64,000 nucleotides of DNA. It comes from DATAJX01 sp036261915. Lineage in GTDB: Bacteria; Pseudomonadota; Alphaproteobacteria; UBA2136; UBA6156. This document shows, piece by piece, positions 44,008 to 52,434 of this stretch (its first letter is position 1; every line of letters starts with the position of its first letter). The notes under the pieces are model-generated. The model did not search any database and had not been told where the DNA came from. It saw only the letters and a list, made by a program, of their open reading frames with translations. The translations under genes were made by a program, and so were the position numbers. Where the stretch lies: assembly GCA_036261915.1 (NCBI GenBank), contig DATAJX010000001.1:99142-163141 (forward strand), read 5' to 3'.

Positions 44008-44310
44008 ATGAAAAAATATCTGCTCGGGTTACTCGCCGTGGCTGGCCTCGCCGCCGCCGCAGGTAACGTCAGCGCCGACGACTGGCACGGCGGCCGCCCC
44101 GGCGGTCACGCGCCGCAACGCGGCTGGCACGATAACCGTGGCGGCCACAACTGGCACGGCCCGGTGGCCTATTATCGTCCGGCGCCGTACCGCTACTACC
44201 GCCCGGCCCCGGTGGCTTACTACCGTCCGGCCTACTATCGGCCGGTAGCCTACTACCCCGCGCCGTACTATGCGCAACCCGGCCTCGCGCTGTCGTTCAA
44301 CATCCGCTAG
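44008..44310 (+). CDS. Small exported Tyr/Pro-rich protein
   Basis: Encodes 100 residues. The signal peptide ends near NVSA. The mature part has His/Gly-rich segments (WHGGRPGGHAPQRGWHDNRGGHNWHG) and a tandem of YRPAP-type units (YYRPAPYRYYRPAPVAYYRP ...), then LALSFNIR. Low complexity with stacked Tyr suggests a surface or matrix-associated protein. GGAGGA precedes ATG. It is the first of three related small genes. Confidence 0.7.
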   Translation: MKKYLLGLLAVAGLAAAAGNVSADDWHGGRPGGHAPQRGWHDNRGGHNWHGPVAYYRPAPYRYYRPAPVAYYRPAYYRPVAYYPAPYYAQPGLALSFNIR

Positions 44311-44415
44311 CGCGGTGTCAAAAACGCGGCGTCCGGTCCCTCGGCGCCGCGTTTTCCCCTCTGATTTTTTATACGAACCATGCTGAAATACCTTAGTAAC
44401 AGGAGAACATAGAAC

Positions 44416-44832
44416 ATGAAAACCTATCTGCTCGCCGCAGCTACTGCACTGCTCACCCTCGGCGCCGCCGGTACCGCCTTGGCCCAAAACCAATGGCACG
44501 GCGGCACGCACTTCCGAGGGCACGATTGGGATCCCCCCGCTGGCCACCAATGGAAACGCATTCCCCCGGGCCAAGCCAAAAAGCGCCTATACTACGCACC
44601 GCGCCATAACGTGGCCGTGCGCGAATATGTCTACTACCCGCAGGCCCGCGCCTATTACGCCCCCTGGAACAAACGCTGGTACTACCGCAACGGCAACCGC
44701 TGGGTGGTACGCCAAAGCGCACCGCTCAACATCAACCTCGGCAACGGCATCAACATCAGCCTGGGCGCCGACGTTCCCTATACCTACGACACCTACGTCG
44801 TGAACAACTACCGTACCTACTATCCGTACTAA
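44416..44832 (+). CDS. Small exported Tyr-rich protein, paralogue 2
   Basis: Encodes 138 residues. The signal peptide ends at ALAQN. HGGTHFRGHDW echoes the first paralogue. A central block, YVYYPQARAYYAPWNKRWYYRNGNRW, followed by PLNINLGNGINISLG is shared in pattern with the third gene. I recall similar 'YYP..A..YY.P' blocks in small envelope proteins of unknown function. AGGAGA precedes ATG. Confidence 0.7.
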   Translation: MKTYLLAAATALLTLGAAGTALAQNQWHGGTHFRGHDWDPPAGHQWKRIPPGQAKKRLYYAPRHNVAVREYVYYPQARAYYAPWNKRWYYRNGNRWVVRQSAPLNINLGNGINISLGADVPYTYDTYVVNNYRTYYPY

Positions 44833-44996
44833 CGCCCAACCTCCGGCCCGGCCCCGCCCAGCGCGGGGCCGTTTTTTATCCGTAAGCGAACGCGCCGCAT
44901 ATGTAAAAAAGCGCAGCCGAACAACCCCGCGCCGGCCCGCAATAACTCACACGGCCGTACAATGCCGCCAGTTCAAACACAGGGAGAGAACGGGAA

Positions 44997-45551
44997 ATGA
45001 AAAACATCAAAACCTTCACCGCCATGGTCATGGCACTGGCGGGCGGCGCCGCCAGCATCGCGGCCGCTCAGGTGCTCACCACCGGCGGCACGGCGGGCAG
45101 CAGCCTCAACAACGGCGCCAACATCGGCGCGGGCAACCACACGGGCGCCAGCGTCGATACAAATAACCCCACGTCGTCCGACATCCGCGCCAAGGTCGGC
45201 GTGCAAGGCACCGCGCAGGCGCGCGATAACCTCAGCAACAACCCGGTGCCCAACACCACCACACCGGCCGAAATGGGCCCCGGTAATACGGGGGCAGGCA
45301 GCGTGCAGGGCAGCACGCACACCGCCGCGCAGGTCAAGGGCGCGGCCCGGCTGGCCGACGTCTTGCCCAAGGGCAGCGCAAGCTACACCTACTATCCAAA
45401 GGCGCAGGTCTATTACAGCCCCGGCACGTCCACCTATTATTACAGCCAGCGCGGCCAGTGGTACTCGGGCAATGCCATCCCGGCGGGGGTCAATCTCGGC
45501 ACCGGAAGCACGGTCAAACTCAACGGCAAGGGCACCATCACCACGCCGTAA
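44997..45551 (+). CDS. Small exported Tyr-rich protein, paralogue 3
   Basis: Encodes 184 residues. The signal peptide ends near SIAAA. A Gly/Asn/Thr-rich middle is followed by YTYYPKAQVYYSPGTSTYYY, then QRGQWYSGNAIPAGVNLGTGSTVKL, the same core as paralogue 2 (YYPxAxxYYxP ... GxW ... NLG). GGAGAG precedes ATG. Function unknown, probably outer-envelope. Confidence 0.7.
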   Translation: MKNIKTFTAMVMALAGGAASIAAAQVLTTGGTAGSSLNNGANIGAGNHTGASVDTNNPTSSDIRAKVGVQGTAQARDNLSNNPVPNTTTPAEMGPGNTGAGSVQGSTHTAAQVKGAARLADVLPKGSASYTYYPKAQVYYSPGTSTYYYSQRGQWYSGNAIPAGVNLGTGSTVKLNGKGTITTP

Positions 45552-45588
45552 GTCCGTCGCAAAAAAAAGGCGCCCCATGGCGCCTTTT

Positions 45589-47706
45589 TTAAATCGAAAG
45601 CAACACCGGCTGCCCGGTTTTCACGCTCTCGGCCGCCGCCAGAATCACATGACTGCTATGCAACAGCTCGGCCACCGGCACAGGCACGGGCGCGCGGCCG
45701 CGGCAGGCATCGGCAAACGCCTGCAACGCAGCGGCATGGCCCTTGTCGGCGCTGCCGAAAAACCCCCGGCACTTCAGTGTGCGGCCGTTCCAGAGCGTAG
45801 TCTTGTAATTGGTCATCACGCCGCTGTTGCCGCCGCCGCTCACGCTCACCATTTCCTTCGGCGCCTGCGGGTGGTTCTCCGACGTGTATAAAATCACGCT
45901 CAAACTGCCGTCGCGGTGGCGCAAGGTTATGCTGTAGCAATCCTGCCCCTTCCCCGCCGTGGCGGTCACGCTCTGCACCGGGCTGCCGGCAAGGTAAAGC
46001 GCAAGGTCGGTAAAGTGGCAGGCTTCGCCCAGCAAACGGCCGCCGCCTTCGGCCCCGCTCTGCCAGTTGGCGTCGTCCAGCTTGCCCGCGTTCACGCGTA
46101 TCATGATCTGTTTCGGCCCGCGCACTTCGGCCAGCTTGTCGCGCAGCGGCTGCAGGTAGGGCGAAAAGCGCCGGTTGAACCCCACCATCAACACCTGCGG
46201 GTGTGCCCGGTGCGTGGCCTCGATCTTTTCCAGGTCCTTGGCGGTCAGGCTCAACGGCTTTTCCACCCACACGTGCTTGCCTGCCTTCAGCGCACTCACC
46301 ACCTGCGCGGCATGCGCGCTGTGGCGGGTCGAAATCACCACCGCATGGGTGTTGGCATCCTCCAGCAGCGCGTTCTCGCCGGTCGCGGCAAACGTGGCCT
46401 CGAATTTCTCCATCGCATGCGCGGCGGTCAACCCGCCCTTGCCTGCGATCCCGGCCAGCGCCACGCCATCGGTCTTCTTCAGCAACGGCAGCAACGTACC
46501 GCGTGCAAACGCACCCGGGCCCAGCAGGCTCACGCCCAGCTCATCACGGCGCAACGCCACGCTGGTATAAGGCTGCTCGGCCTGCAACTCGGGGTAAGCC
46601 AGCACCACGCCCAGCGTGTCGCCACCCTTGGCGATCATCTCATAAGCCTTCAACGCGTCACCGAATTCAAACATGTGGCTGGTCAGCAAACCCACATCCA
46701 GCGTGCCCGCCGCCATCAGTTCTAAAACTTCGCGCAGGTGGTCGGCTTCGGTGTGCGGCACATACCCGGCCGGGTAGGCCACGCCCTGCTGCTCAAACGC
46801 CGGGTCGTAGCGCCCTGGCCCGTAGCTGCGGCTGGTCTTTACCGTCAGTTCCTTCTTCATGAAATCCGCGTAAGGGAAGGCCGTCCCCACCTTGCCCACC
46901 AGCACCACCGTGGCGCGGTCGCGGGCCCAGGCCGCAGCCTGGGCAATCGGCCCGTCGCTGTCGGTCGCGGCACAGATCAAAACCGAATCAAACCCCCGCC
47001 CGCCGGTAAACTCGGCAAAAGCGGCATCAGCTGCGGCGGCACCGCTCGCGGCCAGAATCGCCCCACCCTGCACAGCCAGGTCCCCACGCTGCCTGTTCGG
47101 GTCAAACCCGGCCACCTGGGCCCCGGCGGCGGCGGCAATCTGCACCGCCAACTGCCCTACAAGACCCAAGCCCATCACCAGCACGCGGTCGCCCAACGCC
47201 ACACCGGCATTGCGCACGCCCTGCAACGCAATGGCCGCCAGCGTGGCATAACACGCATGTTCAAACAGAACACCCTCCGGCATCTTCGCCGTCAAATTCT
47301 TCGGCACGGCATTCACCTGCGCATGGTTGGCCAAACCGGCACCGGCCATGGCCACGCTGTCGCCCACGGCGTACAGGTGCGCCACGCTGGCACCCACCGC
47401 CATCACGGTGCCCGCGGCGCTGTAACCCAGCGGCAAAGGTTCGTCCAAACGGCCGAACACGCTCTGCAGCGTCGCCGCCAGCCCGTCGCGCTTCAGCTTG
47501 CCCATGGTCTTGGCCACCAGGTCGGGGCGGCTTTTGGCCTTACCCACTAAACTCTTGCTGGCAAATTCCATCACCATGCGCTCGGTCCCGGCTGAAATCA
47601 GGCTGGCCTTGGTGGCCACCAAAACTTCGCCCGTCCCCACGCTGGGCAGCGGCACGGTTTTCATCTCAATTTTGCCTTTGCGCACGTTCTGGGTGATCTG
47701 CTTCAT
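45589..47706 (-). CDS. Bi-domain oxidoreductase (MDR dehydrogenase plus Gfo/Idh/MocA)
   Basis: Encodes 705 residues. The first half is a medium-chain dehydrogenase (EVLVATKASLISAGTERMVM, PLPLGYSAAGTVMAVG, NAD site VLVMGLGLVGQLAVQIAAAAGA). The second half is a Gfo/Idh/MocA oxidoreductase (GVSLLGPGAFARGTLLPLL, VVISTRHSAHAAQVVSALKAGKHVWVEKPLSL, ACHFTDLALYLAG). I recall such fusions in capsule and lipopolysaccharide loci; the substrate is probably a nucleotide sugar or cyclitol. GGAAGAA precedes ATG 47706. It lies 13 nt after the nucleotide-sugar dehydrogenase gene. Confidence 0.88.
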   Translation of the reverse strand: MKQITQNVRKGKIEMKTVPLPSVGTGEVLVATKASLISAGTERMVMEFASKSLVGKAKSRPDLVAKTMGKLKRDGLAATLQSVFGRLDEPLPLGYSAAGTVMAVGASVAHLYAVGDSVAMAGAGLANHAQVNAVPKNLTAKMPEGVLFEHACYATLAAIALQGVRNAGVALGDRVLVMGLGLVGQLAVQIAAAAGAQVAGFDPNRQRGDLAVQGGAILAASGAAAADAAFAEFTGGRGFDSVLICAATDSDGPIAQAAAWARDRATVVLVGKVGTAFPYADFMKKELTVKTSRSYGPGRYDPAFEQQGVAYPAGYVPHTEADHLREVLELMAAGTLDVGLLTSHMFEFGDALKAYEMIAKGGDTLGVVLAYPELQAEQPYTSVALRRDELGVSLLGPGAFARGTLLPLLKKTDGVALAGIAGKGGLTAAHAMEKFEATFAATGENALLEDANTHAVVISTRHSAHAAQVVSALKAGKHVWVEKPLSLTAKDLEKIEATHRAHPQVLMVGFNRRFSPYLQPLRDKLAEVRGPKQIMIRVNAGKLDDANWQSGAEGGGRLLGEACHFTDLALYLAGSPVQSVTATAGKGQDCYSITLRHRDGSLSVILYTSENHPQAPKEMVSVSGGGNSGVMTNYKTTLWNGRTLKCRGFFGSADKGHAAALQAFADACRGRAPVPVPVAELLHSSHVILAAAESVKTGQPVLLSI

Positions 47707-47719
47707 CTTGTTCTTCCGT

Positions 47720-48952
47720 TTAAGCAATTTTATGGGTCACATCGTTGCGGTTCTGGAATATCCCGCAAGGGTCCACCACCATCTTCCCGGCCAGCGCTCC
47801 ATCGGGCAATGCCTTAAAGGCACTGTGCGCGGTCAAACTCACCACCACCTTGGCGGCGGCCACGGCGGTGGAAAGCGGCACAATGGCGTAATCGTTATGT
47901 TTACGAATATGCGGCTCCACGATCAGGCAATGAAACCCCGGGCGCTTCTTCAGTTCCTCGATCACGGTGATGGCGGGGCTCTCGCGCAAGTCATCCACAT
48001 CCGGCTTATAGGCCAAGCCCAAACAGGCAATACTGCACGGGGTGCCCCCGGCGGCGGCCACGGCCTTCTCGATCTGCTCCACCACCCACAGCGGCTTGTC
48101 GTCGTTGGTGGCGCGGGTGGCCTGCATCTGCGGCGTCAGCTCGGGCGCCTCGGCAATAATGAACCACGGGTCCACCGCAATGCAGTGCCCGCCAACGCCG
48201 GTGCCGGGGGTCAGAATATTCACGCGCGGATGATGGTTGGCCAGTTTAATGACATTCCACACATCCAAACCCATCTTGGCGCACACGGTACTCAGCTCGT
48301 TCGCAAACGCGATCTGCGCATCGCGGCTGGCGTTCTCCACCAGCTTCACCATCTCAGCCTCGGCGGCGGTGCAGGGCAGCAACTGGCCGGTGCAAAAGCT
48401 CTGGTACAACGCCAAACCGCGCCCGGTGGCCTGCGGCGTCAATCCACCCACCAGCCGGTCGTTCTCCACCATTTCGCGTACGGTGGCGCCGGGTATCGCG
48501 CGCTCTGGGCAAAACACGTAATCGATCTTGTCAGCCAGTTCCGGGCGCAAGCGCTCAACCACATCCTTCACATGCTTGCGGGTGGCGCCCACGGGGCTGG
48601 TGCTTTCCAAAACCACCAGGTCGCCGGCCTTCAGCACCGGCGTCATGCTGGTAACCCCGGCTTCCACAAAACTCATGTCCGGGGTGTGCAGTGCGTGGTC
48701 CACCGGGGTGGGCAGGCTCAAAATGAACACGTCGGCGGGCTGCGGCACCGTCACGGCGCTCAGGTTGCCGCTGGCATGGGCCTTTTCCAGCAGCTCCGGC
48801 AACCCGGTTTCAGGGAACGGACACCTGCCGGCATTCACCGCCTCGGCGCGCGCGGGGTTCACGTCCACGCCAATCACCTTGTGGCCGTTGGCCGCCAATA
48901 CCGCCGCCATCGGCAGCCCCATATACCCCAATCCGATCACGCTGATTGTCAT
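47720..48952 (-). CDS. wecC: UDP-N-acetylmannosamine-type nucleotide-sugar dehydrogenase
   Basis: Encodes 410 residues. The NAD site ISVIGLGYMGLPMAAVLAANGHKVIGVDVN, VLESTSPVGATRKHV, CPERAIPG, the active-site Lys/Asn region VKLVENASRDAQIAFANEL, and the Cys nucleophile in TPGTGVGGHCIAVDPWFI mark the UDP-glucose/UDP-ManNAc dehydrogenase family; the sequence looks closest to WecC. It makes a uronic-acid sugar nucleotide for surface polysaccharide. ATG 48952 starts the Rossmann fold and has a promoter directly upstream. Confidence 0.9.
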   Translation of the reverse strand: MTISVIGLGYMGLPMAAVLAANGHKVIGVDVNPARAEAVNAGRCPFPETGLPELLEKAHASGNLSAVTVPQPADVFILSLPTPVDHALHTPDMSFVEAGVTSMTPVLKAGDLVVLESTSPVGATRKHVKDVVERLRPELADKIDYVFCPERAIPGATVREMVENDRLVGGLTPQATGRGLALYQSFCTGQLLPCTAAEAEMVKLVENASRDAQIAFANELSTVCAKMGLDVWNVIKLANHHPRVNILTPGTGVGGHCIAVDPWFIIAEAPELTPQMQATRATNDDKPLWVVEQIEKAVAAAGGTPCSIACLGLAYKPDVDDLRESPAITVIEELKKRPGFHCLIVEPHIRKHNDYAIVPLSTAVAAAKVVVSLTAHSAFKALPDGALAGKMVVDPCGIFQNRNDVTHKIA

Positions 48953-48959
48953 GGCGCGG

Positions 48960-48988
48960 ACCATACACGCCACCCCCCTACTTGTAAA
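48960..48988 (-). promoter_or_regulatory. Predicted leaderless promoter of wecC
   Basis: On the minus strand TTTACA, a 17-bp spacer and TATGGT, ending 7 nt before ATG 48952. No Shine-Dalgarno. Confidence 0.6.
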
Positions 48989-49132
48989 ATGCCCCGGCGC
49001 TTCCCATCTCTGTTTCATCGCCCCGCTTGCCCCGGCCCGACAACTGGCCGGCAGGCGGACCTACACATTTCACTCGGCAAGCCACGAAGGCAAGCCGATA
49101 CAAAGCAGGGGAGGAACCTGTGATCGTGCTCA

Positions 49133-49250
49133 AGGAGCGTTAGATAGGCCGGTTCACTCCGCCCGTACTATGCCCCTCAGCATATTTAAAACCCGTCGAA
49201 CCCAACACGGAGCTGCCTTTGCCGCATGCGGCACCCGGCCCAAACGCTCC
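49133..49250 (+). ncRNA. Candidate structured RNA between wecC and comEC
   Basis: In the roughly 390-bp gap 48989-49380 no protein gene is supported. AAGGAGCGTT (49133-49142) pairs perfectly with AACGCTCCTT, and the adjoining GGCCGG pairs with CCGGCC; CTCCG pairs with CGGAG further in, giving a rod-like fold. A terminator follows at 49300. Strand and boundaries are uncertain. It does not match my memory of SRP RNA, tmRNA or RNase P. Confidence 0.35.
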
Positions 49251-49299
49251 TTTCACATCGGTGAATGACGGATCGATAGGCCAGTAATGGCCATCACAA

Positions 49300-49325
49300 A
49301 AAACCCCAGCTTCGGCTGGGGTTTT
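49300..49325. terminator. Intrinsic terminator
   Basis: A perfect 11-bp stem (AAAACCCCAGC/GCTGGGGTTTT) with a stable TTCG loop. It could end a rightward transcript from 49.0-49.3 kb or the leftward comEC mRNA. Confidence 0.85.
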
Positions 49326-49343
49326 CTGCGTTCAAAACCACCG

Positions 49344-49376
49344 GTCATCCTCGCGCTCCTTGGCGCGGGGATCCAC
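49344..49376. repeat. Palindromic REP-like element, copy 2
   Basis: Has the same 13-bp left and 12-bp right arms as 27850-27882, with a different 8-nt centre. It lies 4 nt from the 3' end of comEC. Confidence 0.7.
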
Positions 49377-49380
49377 TCTT

Positions 49381-51195
49381 TCAATTCGGGTAATAAACCC
49401 ACGGGAAGGCATCTTTCACATGGGTCTTCACGGGGCACAGCGCATTGGTCTGCCCGGCAACAATCAGCACCGCATCGCGGCAGTCGTCGGCGGTGGGGCC
49501 GTCGTTCAGCACCGCCACGCGGCCGTAGGGGCTGGCATAGGTGCACCCGCTGCTGTCGCAACTCCCCTCGGCCGGAAGCTCATCGCTCACCGTATATCCC
49601 CAGCGGGCGGCCCAGCGCTGGGCCACGCGGCCGTGTTTGGGCTGCCATAATAGCGCGTAGGTCTTGTCGGCCACCCGCGCCAGCGCCACGTTGCCGCCGT
49701 CCAGCACCGCCATTTGGGGCTGGGGCGTGGTCACGGCGGCGGCATAGGCCAGCGCAAAAACCGCCAGCGTGAAAACACCGGCCCACAGCCACGCCCTGCC
49801 GTAACACAGCAGCAGCGCCACCAGGCACAACCCCGCCAGCGGCCAGGTAAATTCCTGCGGCACGATCACCAGGGCATCCGGCAACCGGGCCGAATACAAG
49901 GCAATGGCATTGGTCAGGTCGCATACCCACGCCAGCAGCGGCAGCAAAAGCGGGGCCAGGCCGGTGGGCCACAGCGCCAATACCGCAAGGCTCAACCAGG
50001 TGCCCACCGCACCCATCAGCGGCACCGCCAGCAAATTGGCCGGCAGGCTCACCAAACTCACCTGCCCGAATATCCAGGCCACCAGCGGCAACGTGCTCAG
50101 CCCCGCCACCCAGCTTGCCACCACCACCTGCTTCACATGGCCCTTTATCCCCTCGCCCGTCAAAATGCCGCTGGCCTGCGCCAGTATCAGCCCCAGCGTG
50201 GCGGCAAAACTCAACTGAAAACCCGCCGTCAGCGCACTCTCCGGCCACAGCAGGCTCATGCCGCCCAGCGCCAGGCACCAGGCCCGCAGGGCGCCCGATA
50301 TCCGCCCCACCACCACCGCCAGCAAAAACACCGACACCATCACCGCCGCCCGCACCACGCTCACCCCGGCCCCGGCCACCAGCGCATACACCGGCACGGC
50401 GGCCAACCCCACCACGGCCGCATAAAGCCTAATGTTATGGGTCAGCGCCAGCCGGGGCCACAACGCCATCAACCGCAACACCAGCCAGAATATCCCCAGC
50501 CCCGCCACACTCAACTGCATGCCGGAAATCGCCAGCAGGTGGCTCAGCCCGGCCCCGCGGTAGGCGGCGTTGATGTCGGGCGTCACCGCCCCCATGTCAC
50601 CCACCAGCAGGGCCCCCAGCACACCATGCGACATCGGCGCGACCTTTTGCGCCACTTCGGCTCTGAAATCCTCGATCTTCGCACGCAAAACCGACCACGG
50701 CGCACGCTTTTGCGACACCTGCGCATCACTTTGCGTCAGCGTCGTCGGCTCAAAACGCCCCGCCACGTAGCCGCTGCCGTACTCGGCCCGGTAGCGGCTG
50801 AAAGGCCTGAAATCTCGGTCGCCCGGGTAGGCGGGCGGGCGCGGCCCGAACAACAGCACCTGCGCCGCAACACCTTGATTTAAATTAATTTCCTTGGCCT
50901 CGAACCGGCTCTTGTCCACCCCTATTCCCAGCTTTCCGGGTATCTGGCCGGTCTGGTAACCCACTACATCCTCCAGCCGTAGGGTTATCCTGTTGGCGTT
51001 ATTGGGGTTTTCGCGGGTTTCGGCCAGCCTGCCCACCACCCAGTGCGGCTTGGCCTCCAGTTTTGCCCAGTTTATCGGGGTTTCGCCCAAGTGCACGGGC
51101 AGGGTGTAACCCCATGTAAAACAAGCCAAAGTCCCCAAAAACAGGGCAAAGGCGGCCACCAGTAGCGGCCAGTCGGTTCTCAGCGCTCTCAGCAC
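49381..51195 (-). CDS. comEC: ComEC/Rec2 family DNA uptake channel
   Basis: Encodes 604 residues. An N-terminal OB-like domain follows two membrane segments (about 10-35). The competence domain shows GAGLSHLLAISGMQLSVAGLGIFWLVLRL and ESALTAGFQLSFAATLGLI, and about ten hydrophobic helices follow. The C-terminus (LDGGNVALARVADKTYALL ...) is a short remnant in place of a full metallo-beta-lactamase domain. It would carry single-stranded DNA across the inner membrane during transformation. Confidence 0.9.
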   Translation of the reverse strand: MLRALRTDWPLLVAAFALFLGTLACFTWGYTLPVHLGETPINWAKLEAKPHWVVGRLAETRENPNNANRITLRLEDVVGYQTGQIPGKLGIGVDKSRFEAKEINLNQGVAAQVLLFGPRPPAYPGDRDFRPFSRYRAEYGSGYVAGRFEPTTLTQSDAQVSQKRAPWSVLRAKIEDFRAEVAQKVAPMSHGVLGALLVGDMGAVTPDINAAYRGAGLSHLLAISGMQLSVAGLGIFWLVLRLMALWPRLALTHNIRLYAAVVGLAAVPVYALVAGAGVSVVRAAVMVSVFLLAVVVGRISGALRAWCLALGGMSLLWPESALTAGFQLSFAATLGLILAQASGILTGEGIKGHVKQVVVASWVAGLSTLPLVAWIFGQVSLVSLPANLLAVPLMGAVGTWLSLAVLALWPTGLAPLLLPLLAWVCDLTNAIALYSARLPDALVIVPQEFTWPLAGLCLVALLLCYGRAWLWAGVFTLAVFALAYAAAVTTPQPQMAVLDGGNVALARVADKTYALLWQPKHGRVAQRWAARWGYTVSDELPAEGSCDSSGCTYASPYGRVAVLNDGPTADDCRDAVLIVAGQTNALCPVKTHVKDAFPWVYYPN

Positions 51196-51319
51196 CCCGC
51201 CAACCTGCCATAAAACCGCGAGTTAGGGGTTGAATTTGCTCATTAAAATCCCATTTCAGACACAAGTTCATTCGCCCCTTCGGGTTTCAACGCCCGAAAG
51301 GGCATTTGGAGTAACATCT

Positions 51320-52315
51320 ATGACTTACAATTTCTCGCGGATCTCCGCGATTCTAGCCGTTCTGGCTACCACCTCACTTCCCCCTTCCCCGGCTTCGGCT
51401 GGGTGTTTGGGGCCCATCTGCTGGCCCGACCAAGGCCCCATCGCCCGGCAAATCACGCCAGCCTCCAAAAGCAACGGCGTGTATTTCGACATGGCAAAGG
51501 GAATGCCAGCCAAAATGATATCTGGCTCGGGGGAAACAAACCCCGAAATCATCGCCCTCGGCGATGCCATGTATTACGAGGCCAAGCGCTACAAGGATGC
51601 CGAGGCAAACCCAGTAAAGCAGCTGGAAGCCCGCGCATCAGTTGCCACTACCATCTTCGCCCGGGCAGACCGGGATGAAGAATACGGCGGCAGCATCGTC
51701 AATGTGGTCTACGCTTACCGTTACTGCCTGCGAGAAAACGCTTGCGACAGGGCCTTCCGTTTCGGACGTAACCCTCCAGTTACGGTTCGCGATGGCGTCA
51801 CCTGGCGGCCCATCGGGCAGTTCAGCTATATCCAGATGGGCGAAGATTTGCCCTGGGAAGATAATGCTGAAGAATGGAAAGTATTCCACCAGCTGGCCAA
51901 AAGGCTCTATACCGAATGGAAGGCCAAAGGGCCTGCCACGGTAGCCCCGCGTGCCCAGTATTTGGTGGAAAATTGCCGGTTTTACTATGCTACTTATATC
52001 AAAAAGCCAAAGTGGGCTTACTATATGAAAAAGTGTGGCACCATCGGCGAGCATCACTTTTACGACCCTGAACCGCTACCCATGGCTCAGGCTCGTGAAG
52101 CGAACCACATCCTGGCCTACGCCCCCCTGCCAAAGCCCCGGCCTCCGGTCGAGGCTTTGCTGGCAAAGGCCGAAGAGGCCAAGGCAATGGCCAGCGACAA
52201 GGCAAAGGCCGAAGCGATCGTCCAGGCAAATGCCTCCAACTGGACGCTGAACGCCCGCTGGTATAGCTTTATTCCGGAGGATAAAACCGGAAAGTTGTTA
52301 TCCAGCCTGCAATAA
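51320..52315 (+). CDS. SleB-like cell wall hydrolase, exported
   Basis: Encodes 331 residues. The signal peptide ends at SPASAG. The catalytic-like part has GDAMYYEAKRYK ... LEARASVATTIFARADRDEEYGGSIVNVVYAYRYC and the late YYATYIKKPKWAYYMKKCGTIGEHHFY, matching the SleB/CwlJ hydrolase layout (E....AVA.VI.NR ... A..Y...P.WA....IG.H.F). The usual WxEARG reads MYYEAKR. An Ala/Lys coiled tail follows. GGAG lies 8 nt before ATG. Base composition is lower in GC than the neighbours. Confidence 0.7.
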   Translation: MTYNFSRISAILAVLATTSLPPSPASAGCLGPICWPDQGPIARQITPASKSNGVYFDMAKGMPAKMISGSGETNPEIIALGDAMYYEAKRYKDAEANPVKQLEARASVATTIFARADRDEEYGGSIVNVVYAYRYCLRENACDRAFRFGRNPPVTVRDGVTWRPIGQFSYIQMGEDLPWEDNAEEWKVFHQLAKRLYTEWKAKGPATVAPRAQYLVENCRFYYATYIKKPKWAYYMKKCGTIGEHHFYDPEPLPMAQAREANHILAYAPLPKPRPPVEALLAKAEEAKAMASDKAKAEAIVQANASNWTLNARWYSFIPEDKTGKLLSSLQ

Positions 52316-52324
52316 TCGATACAG

Positions 52325-52350
52325 AACGGCCCCCGTAAGGGGGCCGTTTT
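52325..52350 (+). terminator. Terminator between the two SleB-like genes
   Basis: A 10-bp stem (AACGGCCCCC/GGGGGCCGTT) with a GTAA loop and a T-run. Confidence 0.85.
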
Positions 52351-52434
52351 GCTATTTTAAGTGGCAAATTAGGGTAAAATGTTGCATTTTTATCGCTTGC
52401 TATAGGCAATTTAGTTTCATATACGGGGGGCCTC

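Noticed and set aside
49019..49298. tmRNA, RNase P RNA or SRP RNA between wecC and comEC
   Set aside because: None of the conserved cores I remember (tag frame and T-arm of tmRNA, the P4 region of RNase P, the SRP GGAAGGA loop) can be found; only a generic structured-RNA call is justified.
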